A program made the position numbers and the translations under genes. A stretch of DNA of 64,000 nt from Halichondria panicea (lineage: Eukaryota; Porifera; Demospongiae; Suberitida; Halichondriidae). Location of the stretch: contig NC_087388.1 in the NCBI RefSeq assembly GCF_963675165.1, positions 6,605,651-6,669,650 on the forward strand, read 5' to 3'. Below are positions 1 through 11,800 of the stretch, one piece after another (positions within the stretch are counted from its first letter, which is position 1; each line of letters opens with the position of its first letter). Under the pieces are notes generated by a model, which saw only the letters and a list, made by a program, of their open reading frames with translations, searched no databases and was not told the origin of the DNA.

Positions 1-144
1 GGAATATTGCTCATTTTTCAAGGCTTAAGAAATGTTCCTGTGTGAGTGAGTGTGTGGTGTGTAGCTCTTTCAATAGTGTTTATTAATTTTATCATACTAT
101 TCTGACCTTTGACCCGTACCCTCATAACCCCAATGACCCCTCAG

Positions 145-544
145 ATTCTAACGACCCATGCTATGGAGGAGGCGGACCACTTGTGTACGCGTATTGGGAT
201 CATGAACTTTGGACGTCTTCGTTGCCTAGGCTCTGAGTCTCGCCTCAAGAAAAAGTTTGGAACTGGATATCAGCTGACGTTCAACTGTGCCCCGGGGCGT
301 GTGGGAGAAGTGGAGGGTTACATAGCGACACACATACCACGAGCACTCCATCTGGAGACCTATGCTGGTATGGGCAAATAATAGGACCAAATCATAATAC
401 CAATGTATCTTGATCATCAAGATAATGGCCATAATTATGTGTTCAGATTGTCCAATTTCAAATCTAATTGATGAGCTCTCAAGATAGCTTTCCAATGTGT
501 GTCCCGCACACGCACACACACACCTCACACACACACACACACAC

Positions 545-596
<52 letters not shown>

Positions 597-878
597 TCAT
601 GCAGCTACAAGCTTGACAAAGGAGCGCTGAAAGTGAGTGAGGTGTTCCAACTGTTGGACTCTGTTAAGACCCAGGTGGGGATTCTGGACTGGGGCATCAA
701 GATGACCACACTGGAAGATGGTGAGACCACACTATTCTACTCCATTCTAGATGGTCTACCAGCTAGGGGGTGGTTCTTGTGTAGCTGTTGGGATCTAGTC
801 CATATACATGTATGCTCATAATTATAGAAGCCTATAGCTATTAGTATCACAAGATGCATACTAAGACCCCCCCCCCCC

Positions 879-922
<44 letters not shown>

Positions 923-1042
923 GTGTTTCTCAATATTGTCAAGAATACTGAAGATGATCGAATTACACCTCCCGGACTACACATGCCAAAGTGGTTGCCA
1001 TGCCAACAATGCCGTCGTAAAGCTGGCTCAGATACTGAATAA
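145..1042 (+). CDS. ABCA-family ABC transporter, C-terminal end (partial)
   Basis: Three terminal exons are readable: 145-367, 595-720 and 924-1042, joined in phase with GT-AG junctions. The first encodes LTTHAMEEADHLCTRIGIM, which matches the switch-histidine (H-loop) region of the second nucleotide-binding domain of ABCA lipid transporters, followed by the family's G-x-LRCLGS-x-x-LK-x-x-FG-x-GY segment. The second and third exons encode the conserved regulatory tail containing the TLEDVFLNI-like stretch. The protein ends about 40 residues after that motif. Both introns consist largely of (CA)n. The 5' part of the gene lies outside the window, so the subfamily member cannot be named. An AATAAA at 1038-1043 overlaps the TAA stop. 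Confidence 0.85.
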
Positions 1043-1254
1043 ATGTTTGACTCGTATTTTTACACTAATTATTTTTAGAGAACAATAATAGTTTTCTGTG
1101 TGCTATATATATACGTACATGTGTGTTTATTTAAATATAATTATATTACTGTGATTTCAACTCATCAAATTAATTTATGATAAACATAATAATTATGTTA
1201 ATTATGCCTCGAGGCGTAGCCGCACGAGGGATACGGTAAAGCTGACTGTGTGTG

Positions 1255-1289
<35 letters not shown>

Positions 1290-2281
1290 GTGTGTGTGTA
1301 TTCCAGCTATAACTGCTCAACGGTTGCAATGTGACGAAAACTAACAGCTTCTATAGGCTTCTAGCCACGTTCTCTTGGATTTTGATTCGTGGATTAGCAA
1401 ACTAAAGCTTCTTTCTCGAGTTATGGCTAGTTTGACTCACATTGAAGGCTGTTGCAGTCTCTTCAGAATCTTTCATAGCATCATCTGTCCGCACAAACTT
1501 TCTATTCAACATATGAGTTAGCCTTGCACTAAAGCGCTAGCTTTTTGTTAGCTACAATATTCAGAAAATATCTGTTAAAACAGCTAGCTAAGTAGCCATT
1601 TGTGAAATTGATCTCTTTGGAACACCCTTTAATTAGATCTATTCCTGTGGATGTAATGCGCATGCGCGCTCAATCCCCATGTGTGAGAAATAATATCCAA
1701 GATCCAGATCCAGATCCTCCTGGCAGAATCATCTTTGTCTTGAGGGCCTGGTAAGCCACAAAACACTACCATATAACAATATACTGATTAGATAACAATA
1801 TGCATGTACACAGGTCTTTTCTTCTTAGATATTATATACACTGAACTACAGATCCTGGAAGAATCATCTTTCTTGAGATCCTAGTAAGCCACATAATACA
1901 ACAATAGATGCATATAAATAAGTCTTTTCTTCTCAATGACTTTATATAGATAAGCTAACTTTAATATAAAATTCATTATAGAAACTAATATAACACTCCA
2001 ATACTTTTCAGCGAAAGCAAAACCATGGCGAGAGGCATTAGCACAGCGCCAGCTTGAACACTAGTTATTACTAGCCATCGAATACCATAGTCAAGCAAAT
2101 AATATAATTATGATATAAATATTATAATTATAATTAAATGAGCTATAATTATAATTATATATAGCCAACATTATTTAACAGACTAGCCATGCAGCATAAT
2201 TATATACAATGTCATACAACACAGGGCTGATTTATAGAGTTAAAGATTATGTGTGTGTCATTGAATCAACAGGAGGAATGG
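1043..2281. repeat. Intergenic region with repeats, no gene seen
   Basis: No coding exon is seen. The stretch at about 1206-1300 has a CTCGAGGCGTAGCCGCACGAGG-like start and then (TG)n and (TCTG)n microsatellites. About 1705-1830 and 1848-1945 are diverged copies of one another, sharing cagaatcatctttgtcttga-type and gtaagccaca-type blocks, so this looks like an old tandem duplication. A GCGCATGCGC-like palindrome lies near 1659. The rest is AT-rich. It separates two gene 3' ends in a tail-to-tail arrangement. Confidence 0.5.
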
Positions 2282-5200
2282 TTAGACAGCTGTCTTTGGC
2301 CTCTTCGCATCCTCGCTGCATAAATAAAAATAATGAAGTTAAAAGTTCATAAATTACACTTGGGTTCACCTTGGAGGGGGCGTGGGTGCTGGTCGCTTAG
2401 CAACAGCGGCGGCTGCCTTGTCAGCAGGTTTAGGATCTTGTAACCACCTCACCTGAGTGGCAGGCCCATACCTACACACACACACACAACACAGTGTGCA
2501 TGATGATTATACATACCATACATAGGCCCTGGATAAAGTATGCTCAGAATAATTTTAGCATAGCCTTAGGTGTTAAAGCATCAAGTCCATTTTTGGTAAA
2601 GATCATTACATTAAGTTTTGAAAAAAAAAAGCATAACGTTAGTTCAGTGATGTGCCAGAATTATCAAAAAGTGGCGGCTATATTCATAAATTTGCCTCTT
2701 TTATAGCCTAACATGAGGTAAATTGGGCCTTAAAAGGTCATATTTATCTAGAGGTGGTTAGTGTACCTAATAGCTAATAAAGGAAACGATCACTAAGACA
2801 CACCTACCCCTTGTCATTCTTAGCGGCAATCCTGAAGATGATGGCTGGCTTGGAGGTGGTGTCGATGTGTGCAGAGCCTAGCTGTACATGAGACACGATG
2901 CACGAGGAACCAGAGCCACAGTAGACCCGAGCAAAGGCCATGGTCCCAGGCTGTGTGCCAGGCTGAGGCTTGAGGCCTAGGTACACACTGTACTCTGTGA
3001 TGGTACCAGCACTGTTGGCAGGAGGCTCCCAGGAAAGGTGCGCCCCTTCAGAGCTCTGTGTGTGTGTGTGTGTGTGTGGGGGGGGGGTCTTTTAATAGAC
3101 TTCTCGAGGAAGGTTTGGCCATAATTATAGATATTGTACAGTACATGTATGCATGCAGGGGTGTGCCCTACTTTCCAAGTGGTGGCATTTTTAAAAATTT
3201 AACACAAACATTTGCCCCTAATACATACATGTACATATGTATGTGTAGAAAACTCCAAATATATAGGTTATTTTTGTCTCCAGGTGGTTGGTACCACCAT
3301 CCCCTGTGTACACACAGTATACCACATACTGTACTATAGGTACCTTGCTGATCCTGATGGCGGACGGTGCCCCAGGGAAGCCTGGCATGCAGGTCTTGAA
3401 GGCAGCCACATCAGAGAAGGGACCACTCCCACACGAGTTGATGCCACACACTCGGAACTTGTACGCCTTGCCCGGCTGGAGCTCCACCCTCTGGACCTTG
3501 GGTGCCTGTGTGTGTGGGGGGGGGAGGGGGTGGAGTGTGTGCGTGTGGTGGTGGTGTGTGTGTGGGGGGGGTGGGTGGTACATAACGTTAATTGTTATAA
3601 TTATTAGCGCCTAGCAGATCTTTTGCATTAGAGTTGGCTCTGTAACTTGAGTTCTGGTGGTCCAATTTCAACAATTATGATTTTCTGAAAGCTTAGAAGG
3701 AGCTCTTTCAGATGGTGTGCTCACATTTTAAATAGGAAAAAAAACCATGTAAAAAAAACCCAAAATAGACTAACTTTAATATATCATTCAAAATATGAAA
3801 TGCTGAATAATATACATGTAGGGGTTCTGTACATAATTATAGTGACAGTAGAGGTTACATACCTGGTCCCCCTCTGTGGCAGTCCCCTCCACTGGTACAC
3901 TGTAGCCAGTCACAGTGAACTGAGTACCTTTAGCTGACTCCACATCAAACCATTGAGGCACTAGCTCCTTCTGACCAGTAGCCGGGGTCACAGTGTTGTC
4001 ACCACCTGTGCATACACGCACATGTAAGGATCTTAATAGGCTGTAGAGTATATATACAGTGTGTAAGGCATAATGCTATCTACTGTTGGCTGTATAAAGT
4101 AACATACACAAAAATGTACATAAAGAGGCAAATTTGATGAGATTTAGGGATTGAAAACAGCCACCACTTGGACCCATCCCTGCCCACCAATGTACTGTAC
4201 AGACTCACCAGGCTGGGTAGGGTCAGCCTTAATGGCAGCTCCCTCACTCTTGGGCTTGCTGGGCAGAGTGCTCAACTCGTACGGCTGTACTTGCAAGAGA
4301 TAAGAGTCGGCGGAGGTCACGTTGGTCCAGAGCAGCTCAAGCGTGTTGGTCCCTGCCCTAACCAGCTGTATCCTCACAGGAGCAGACGGTCTCTCAGTCT
4401 CAAGGAACCACAAGTCAGGACAGCAAACCTTGCATGGGGGAAAGTGAGTATATAATTATTTATTGGCAATACACTTTTCATAGGCTAACTAGAGCTAGCA
4501 ACATTACATTCGTTGGATTTACATTTTGTAACACGCTGTACAAGTTCTAATGCTCTAACTAGTTGGCTTCCACACCTGGTTGTTCCAGACACGTCGATAG
4601 CCATCCCGCCCACTCCACACGTACATCCTGGTTCCCACGACAGCAGCCGCGTGCCCTGCCCTGGGACACGGGGCACAGTCCTCGTTATCAGCTGGGAAAT
4701 CAGGGACCCCTTCCCAAGTGAAGGTGTCTGCAGGGGGTGATGTGGGGTAAAAGTACAGTGTGTGGGCGGGGGTCAATGTATAGTGGGTGTTGGAAGTCAA
4801 GATTGTGTGTGGAGGACCAAGGTACAGTGGGTAGAGTCAAAGTACAGTACACAACCTATGACCTCTCACCGAGGTTGAGTCTGGCTAGCTTGTTAGAGCA
4901 CTTCCACTCAGTCTCCTGTGTTGGCAGAGCCCCATCCTCCGACAATACAGGGACCCAACCTCCAAACACAAACAAGTTGCTCTTGATGATCACAGCAGAG
5001 TGCAGGCTACAGGGGATGGGGGGTGGTCCCTGTGTCGTCACAGCCATCCAAGAGACCTTCTCCCCACCTGTGTCAGCAAGGGGTGTATAATTATGTACAT
5101 TAGGTAAATGGTATTAATGAAATATGTGATTAGTTTTCCCTCAGACTCATTAAATCAGTTTAGCCTCCATTGCAGTAGGTCAGGAGAAGTAGCTCATCAC

Positions 5201-8200
5201 AGGGGACACACACACCCACACCACACACTGTATCAACTCACCGAGATCCAGGGTCCAAAGGTCGCTCAGCCTCTTCCCGTTCATACCACCGTGGACTAAC
5301 AGCTTGTTGCCGATGGTAACGGCGATGTGGCTCTCCCTAGCACAAGGTACAGGACCCTCGATGGTTGGACACACCCACTGAAGGGAAGTCCCCTCACGTA
5401 TCTCAAGCGTAAACACATCATTCAAGTACCTACGGGAGAGACATTAAAAATTGTAAAAATAAATAAATATAAAATGATTTTAGTCTTACTTTGGAATGTT
5501 GAGTTTTGGGTCGTTAGACTCGTTGGCAAGACCTCCGAAGATGACAGCTTTCTGACCAACCAGATTGAAGGAATGTCCAAGACGTGGAGAGGGGGGATCT
5601 TGGAGGGGGGTCAAACGCCGCCACTCCCATCGAGACGCAAGGAGCTCGTACAACTGGGTGGGGGGTCCATGGTTACAGTGGGTGGGGGGTCCCTGGTTAC
5701 AGTGTACATGTACAGGAGGCATTATAGTATGAATTAGCCACGCCCACTGTCTGAAATGCAACCACCTTTGATTTGGCAATGCAGAAAACTAAAAACAAAT
5801 TATTGATGCTAATTATACTAATATCTCGTAAACTACACGGTGCTCAGATTACTTGAAGGAATACCAATGGAGGGACAATGCTGTTATGGAATGGTTGTCA
5901 CTGTGCATGCATCTATAACTGGAATAATGAGGCATGCACTCAGATTACCACTTTCTGTCAGTATATAAGTAAAGACTCAGTGCTACACTCAGCCACAGAC
6001 GCTGAACAGCTGAACAACTGAGCCTATTAATTTTCTGCAACAAACTGAGTAAACTTGAAGAATGAAGGGTCTTGTTATTGTCGCTTTTCTCGTGGTTTCT
6101 GTAGCAGCCGTGGTAACAGCCATGCCTCACACAGGTTAGCCTCGATCCCAGGCCGCACTTCCCACTAGGGAAGTGGGCCTGGTATTGACTGCTTGCGCAT
6201 GCGCTAATATCCCCCCGGTATCTGGGGGCTTTGGATAACATCGTTTATGCTCAGTAAAACTATGACATCACAACGAAAGGAAGTGGATTGAAGGAAGTAG
6301 ATAGAAATTGCGCATGCGCAAGCAGTCGATAGCAGGCCTTCTTTCAAAGGCCGGTGAAGGAGGCTACACACAGGTATGATAAAGTATACTCATACATCCA
6401 TGTACAGAATACTTGACAATTAGATGAAAAACAGGATAACAGGCTTCAGAATGTTCGCGTTCAAGAGTTGCTCAGTGCGATTCAAGCTGCCCAAACTATT
6501 GATATGCCTGTTCATGACGGTGAGTCTCATCACTGCATGCATGCCATACTATATCGCAAAATGGTAGCTATAACATAATTATTATTATACTAATTCTTAT
6601 GTATATCTTATTTTGCAGACGAAGTGGGATGTGTTTGTGTGAAACGCAAGGGGTCAGATAGCTCATTCTGCGTTGGATCTGACTGTCCCAAAAAGGAAGA
6701 GATCTCTGCAATATCATCGTCAGATATTCCATATAATTATGTTCGACTGGGAAACCGAGTTGTGGTACTGGAAATGATTTAACACCTGAGATTTAACAAG
6801 CTATATAGAGCTGATAAACTGTTTGTACATATAATTATATTATATTATAGCGAATAGCTTTTCAAAGAACCTTGTAGATCGCATTTATGTTATCATTCTA
6901 TTGTTGCAAAATTTGAAATGAATGTGTTATGAACCTTGCACTCTGGGACATGTAAATTGGCCTGTGTCTTTTAAAGATGCCATAGGATTCTGATAGGAGT
7001 CCTCTGATGCATGGTTTCCAGGATTAATTAAATAGCCTCGGAAGTAATCTGAGTATCCACAATCGGCCTTTACTGGTAATGGTTACAGTGTACAACTAGG
7101 TGGGGGGTCCATGGTTACAGTGTACAACTAGGTGGGGGGTCCATGGTTACAGTGTACAACTAGGTGGAGGGTCCATGGTTACAGTGTACAACTAGGTGGA
7201 GGGTCCATGGTTACAGTGTACAACTAAGTGGGGGGTCCATGGTACAGTGTACATGTACAAGAGCGTGAATTAGCCACGCCCACTGTCTGAAATGCAACCA
7301 CCTTTGATTTGGCAATGCAGAAAACTAAAAACATTGATAGCTATGAGTAAATTACACAGTGTTCAGATTACTTGAAGGACTACTAATGGGGGGGGGGGGG
7401 GGGGGGCATGCTGTTATGGAATGGTTGTCATTGCTGGAATAATGGTGGTCAGATTACAAACCGCTTTCTGTCAGTATAATTATAAGTAAAGGCTCAGTGC
7501 TACATCAGTCCACTTTCTGGACTACTGTATCTTGGTAGCCGTAGAATATTTGCAAAGGCGACGTAGCATACACAAGTGGACACATACCAAATGCTTGCTA
7601 AGCAGCTTTCCATCGAGGCAGCAGCAAGGCGTAATCGACTGTGTGTACAGCCATTGACCCACGCCGGCGGCGACAAAATCATACTAATTAATTTGATGAC
7701 CTTTTGAACCACAAATGCAAACAAGAGTAAACGACCCTTTTCATTGCTTTTGCGCTTGACCAGTAAAGAGCAAATCAAATTCCCCTCAGACTCATTAAAT
7801 CAGTTTAGCCTCCATTGCAGTAGGTCAGGAGAAGTAGCTCATCACAGGGGACACACACACACACGTCCACACCCACACCTCACCACACCACACACACCTC
7901 GTTGGAGTAGCGGCCGTACTCGACCATTCCTCCGAAGATGAGCAGCCTCACACCGTCACAGATGAACCCGAATGCAGCAGTTCCCGAGGGTTTCTCTCCT
8001 CGTACAGTGGGTGCAAACCATTGGTTCGTGGCTGTGTGTGTGTGTGGTGTGTGCGTGGGTGTGTGTGGGCGTGCTGTGTGTAATTATAACTATTAAGCTA
8101 CTTAGAATTTAGTTTTTTGTCATAAATTCTCAGAATTTTGATAGGGCAAGTTTTTCGTTACCATTATCTATTACAATGAATATCATTACAATGTATTATG

Positions 8201-8619
8201 AATATCATTAATACACAAGAGGCATAGATTCGAGGCTATTAAAGATGATGTCGTAACTGATAATATATGATATTTGATATCTCAAAGGGAAAAATAATGT
8301 GCTAGGGTAACACACACCCAGGACGGAAACTAAATCAAGTTGGTACAAGCAGCATGCAAAATATAAATAGGGTAATTTTTATAACCACGATGCCGCCTAA
8401 TCCAATTGCTGCCGCCTATTCCAATTGATGCTCACCAGTATTGAGCACATGTAGCTCGTCGACGATGCCATCGTTTCCTCCTCCGAATATGATGATAAGC
8501 TCTTTAATGGCCACCGCCTTGTGTCCATGTCTCGGCCGAGGAGCGGGTCCCGTGGTAGCGCCAACCTTTTTCCAGTTCACCTTCGCTACCGCACGGTCGG
8601 CTGCCGCACTGGAGTCCAT
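2282..8619 (-). CDS. HCFC1: Host cell factor (HCFC1/HCFC2-like), compact form
   Basis: Exons, 5' to 3' on the minus strand: 8436-8619, 7898-8031, 5490-5653, 5242-5429, 4870-5067, 4576-4727, 4209-4428, 3863-4005, 3344-3505, 2808-3055, 2370-2471, 2282-2315. They join in phase to about 642 residues. The N-terminal half is the HCF Kelch propeller ([49 protein letters not shown]), which in other animals binds HBM-motif proteins. It runs straight into [20 protein letters not shown] and the paired FN3 (SAS1) region, with [16 protein letters not shown] and the terminal [14 protein letters not shown] basic tail ends in KRPKTAV. The long HCF-1 middle with proteolytic repeats and acidic region is absent, so size resembles HCF-2. 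By family knowledge it is a nuclear scaffold for chromatin modifiers. The 2.2 kb intron between 5654 and 7897 contains another gene. Confidence 0.93.
5137..5210. repeat. Dispersed ~75-bp repeat, copy 1
   Basis: The block from ccctcagactcattaaatca to the aggggacacacaca end recurs almost unchanged at about 7780-7857 (same orientation) and 23429-23502 (inverted). All copies are intronic and abut CA/TG tracts. No inverted termini are seen in the block itself. Confidence 0.8.
5650..5992. repeat. Direct duplication, copy A (promoter region of the nested gene)
   Basis: The segment from the HCF splice acceptor to just upstream of the nested gene's ATG is repeated with divergence at about 7085-7506. 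Shared blocks include tagccacgcccactgtctga, gcaaccacctttgatttggc, cagattacttgaagga, tgttatggaatggttgtca and the ctttctgtcagtataa-type TATA region. Copy B is followed by unrelated sequence, not by a second copy of the gene. Confidence 0.8.
5962..5968 (+). promoter_or_regulatory. Putative TATA box of the nested secreted-peptide gene
   Basis: TATATAA lies about 100 bp upstream of the ATG at 6062. The surrounding sequence has a diverged copy near 7465-7506 where the same position reads tataattataag. The assignment as a core promoter is inference from spacing. Confidence 0.45.
6062..6782 (+). CDS. Small secreted cysteine-containing protein, nested in the HCF intron
   Basis: I do not recognise the family. 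Three exons, 6062-6134, 6424-6519 and 6619-6782, join with all introns in phase 1 and canonical GT-AG sites, giving 110 residues. The N-terminus [20 protein letters not shown] is a typical signal peptide. The second exon encodes a charged, helix-prone segment of about 32 residues without cysteine. The third encodes four cysteines ([20 protein letters not shown]), then a segment ending in VVVLEMI. Expected product: a secreted peptide or small extracellular protein, possibly with a propeptide and two disulfides. It lies on the strand opposite HCF, entirely within the HCF intron 5654-7897, with a TATA-like box upstream. Intron 1 is mostly a hairpin element. Alternatives: a recently degraded copy of a secreted gene, but there is no stop or frame break. 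Confidence 0.65.
6139..6364. mobile_element. MITE-like hairpin element, TA-flanked
   Basis: Flanked by TA at 6137-6138 and 6365-6366. It starts GCCTCGATCCCAGGCCG and ends with a diverged inverted version finishing in GGAGGC. Internal inverted arms ACTGCTTGCGCATGCGC and GCGCATGCGCAAGCAGT are near-perfect. The terminus is shared with the larger element at 22259-22853. It fills most of intron 1 of the nested gene and begins 4 bp after the exon end at 6134. Confidence 0.65.
7083..7245. repeat. Tandem copies of an HCF splice-acceptor segment
   Basis: About five units of some 35 bp, each containing gtacaactaggtggggggtc and ccatggttacagt. On the minus strand each reads as a C-rich tract, then CCTAG, then TTGTAC, which is a near copy of the true acceptor and exon start of the HCF exon ending at 5653. 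Confidence 0.75.
7350..7506. repeat. Direct duplication, copy B (TATA-proximal part)
   Basis: Diverged copy of 5830-5992, interrupted by a G-homopolymer at about 7388-7406. The TATA-like position is altered relative to copy A. After 7506 the similarity ends, and 7507-7780 has no recognised gene. Confidence 0.75.
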
Positions 8620-8815
8620 TTTGTTAAGAAACTTTGAAAAGCCGATTTTTTTTCATTCGCTATATTAGGGAGCCTACGCACAGTGATTGCAGCTAGTTAT
8701 TTCGTCGATTCTTACCAATTGAATTTGCTAGTTTGATGACCATTTCCAGTCAAACCCACGTGGGTACCTAAACTCCAATCTTCTAACCGTCTCTTCTCTG
8801 CCAAACTTTTATACT
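8620..8815. promoter_or_regulatory. Divergent promoter, HCF / IPO9
   Basis: Only 196 bp separate the HCF start codon (minus) from the IPO9 start codon (plus), so both 5' UTRs and both promoters must lie here. No TATA box is evident. A CACGTG E-box is present at about 8758-8763. Confidence 0.7.
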
Positions 8816-11800
8816 ATGAGCTCTCAAATTGAAGCACTACACTCCTCAATAGTCAATTGTCTCACAGCCATTTTAAACGGATATGCACACGACAGGAAAC
8901 CGGCTGAAGATGAGCTGAAAACACTCGAAGTAACGGAAGGTGGGTGTGTACATGTGGTTATACCATACGCTATACTTGTGAAATGCAGAGTATGGTCTTG
9001 TGTTGGCGCGGATCACAGCCTCAAACGATAGTCCGATACCATATAGACAGGTAAGCACATAGAAACGTGGTAGTACAATAATGGTAATACCCTCCCACCC
9101 ACACACACCTCCTCCCACCCACGCACGCACACACACACAGTTGGCATCCATTGTTCTCAAACAGTACGTGGAAACACATTGGTCAAGAGATCTCGATGAT
9201 AAGTTCGAGGAGCCGGAACCACCAGCTCAGGTATGTGCATCCATTCTCTTTTCTGAAATGGACTTGTTTCGATAGCTATTTTGATTGTCCATAACTTTGT
9301 GCATTTTCACAATTAAAATATGTCATTTGTAGCCCTTTAAAAGGCCTATCTAATGATGTGTTTAGATCAGTGATTGTTCTTGGGTACAAATGCTCTGAAA
9401 GCTCTTATATAGTAATGTGTAAGAAATGGGCCTGTTTGGTAGCTAACTTGTCGTCTTTGCCTGCCTCCACACCAGGTGAAGGATGAGATCCGGAAGATAC
9501 TGCCACATTGCCTGAGGGACCCACAGAGCAAAGTACGGTCCACGGTGGCATACGCTATATCAGCCATAGCTTCTCTGGACTGGCCTGAGCAGTGGGGCTG
9601 CTTATTTGATGAGCTAATGGCTGCATTATCATCAGGGGAGAGCGACCTGGTCCATGGAGCAATGAGGGTGTTGTCAGGTACTTATGATGGTCACTGTTTA
9701 ATAGCAGAATGCTACTGCAGAGTGTGCACTAGTGTACAGAGCCTGTTATAGTAGTTGACTTATGTTAGATTTGCATTTCAAGTGAGTGTAGACCCTGGAA
9801 AATTATACTCTTCTTTCTGCTTTTGAGCACTGCCCCAAATTCAGCCTATTATGCTTGTTGAAAGAACCCATTCCTGTGAAAAGGGTTGTAGTAATAGTAA
9901 CGTATAAGAAAAAAATGTACAGTATTGAGAGTTTATTTTATTCATAAATCCCCAGAGTTTTGCCATGAGATTAGTGATACTCAGTTGCCACAAGTTGTAC
10001 CCATCGTTCTGCCGGCTCTGCTAAAGGTCATAGTTCAAGACAACCTGTACAGTGTTCGCACGCGGGCTAGAGCTGTGAGAATATTCCACACATTTGCTGC
10101 CCTCGTGTACAGCATGTGTGGGCGTTTCCCGGTAAGTCACATGACTCCTGCTATTCTCCCGCTAATTTCCCTCTAGGATGCTCCGGACGGCCTTCTTTTT
10201 CCAATACTGCCAGACTATCTCACATCGTTTGTCGAGTTGCTTGGCAACAGTAGCCATGGTAATGACGACCCTGGCCTCAGAAGAGAGTTAATCATGTCTT
10301 TGTGTCAACTATTGCAATATTTTCCACGACCTTTGACCCCACACGTACTTACACTAGTGACCCCTGTATGGAATATACTTGTGTCTTCAGTGTCGAGGTA
10401 AGTCATGTGATATTACCTTTAGTCATGTGATAGTCATGTGATCTGCAGTTACGTAGCCAACGTGGTTAATAACCCAGACCCATGTGTGGGAGTATGTGAT
10501 TCCGATGGTGAGGTCAAAGGTCAAGAGAGCACCCTTTTTGCAATCTTTGAGTTCATCAGTGCACTTAGCGAGAGCTCCTTCTCCAAACGTTTGTTGCCTC
10601 CAATTCTGCCAGAGCTCGTCTATCATCTGATTGGCTACATGCAGATCACCGAAGAGCAGGTATGTGTGTGTGGGTAGGTGGGTGTGTGTGTGAGGGGTAA
10701 CCAGTTATATAGTGACCCCTCACAGATGTGTGTGTGGGTGGGTGGGTGGGTGTGTGTGTGTGAGGGGTAACCAGTTATATAGTGACCCCTCACAGATGTG
10801 TGTGGGTGGGTGGGTGTGTGTGAGGGGTAACCAGTTATATAGTGACCCCTCACAGATGTGTGTGTGGAGTGACGACATTAACAGGTTTGTTGAAGATGAT
10901 GAAAACGAATTCTCATATTCAGGTAAATATATAATTATACCTCTCGTGTTTCCATGACAACTCATTATGCACACGCTCAGTACGATTGTCAGCATTGGAC
11001 CTCCTACTGGGCATGTGCGAGACACCCACACTGGGGGGATTCTGTTGTGTAGCAATCGCCACGGCAATAGAGAAGCGTCTACAGGAGAACCCCCTCACTG
11101 CCACTCAAGCATCGTGGAAGGTAAGCTTTGAACGGCCGTAACTTTAGTTCTGTTGGTGCAATTGCTTTAATTTTATGGTTTTTCTGAGAGAGATGTTAGA
11201 AGTATTTTGGGCCTGGTTTTGACAAAATACAATTGTCTTTTCCCGAAAATTAGGAATTATAATTAATGGCCCGATTTTAATTTGAGCACACCATCTGAAC
11301 AACGGGGGTCTTCCTAAGCTTTCAGATAATTGTAAAATCATTGAATTTGGATCACCAGAACTAAAGTTATGGCTATCGGAAAGTTAGCGCTGTGTATTGT
11401 ATTATTCCAGTTATATATGGAGTATACGTGCATACATGTACAGGTTGCCGAGGCGTGCATGTTGGTGTGCAGCTGTGCACTAGAGGCAGTGGGTCTGGGG
11501 CACGGGCAGTTCAATTGTCAGCCCTTTGTTGAGACGGCCGTCCTCCCTGCCTTGACTAGTAACATTAACCCTTTCCTCACTGGGCGATGTCTATGGCTCG
11601 CTAGTAAGATGGGCACTGCTCTCAAGCCTGGCACCATCTCACAGTGAGTTGTTAGACACTGACTGGAGTGTGTCTAGCAGAAACTATGAGCTAGTGTCCC
11701 GGTAACTATAGATTGCTTGAGGATAGTAATTATATTACGTGCTTTTGGTATCTATGTGTTACTATATAATTATGTAGTGTCAGAAAGCGGGATACTAAAT

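Noticed and set aside
226-600. Frames rich in Cys-Val or His-Thr over (CA)n/(TG)n tracts (here and at 737-919, 10635-10957, 30530-31042, 46251-46730, 50123-50571)
   Set aside because: Simple-repeat translations overlapping introns of recognised genes.
1206-2280. Possible tRNA or small RNA gene in the first intergenic region
   Set aside because: No A-box/B-box pair or cloverleaf could be seen by eye.
7500-7778. 92-codon minus-strand frame in the HCF intron
   Set aside because: No family recognised, no matching splice sites, and the region borders repeats; possibly a transposon remnant but not supportable.
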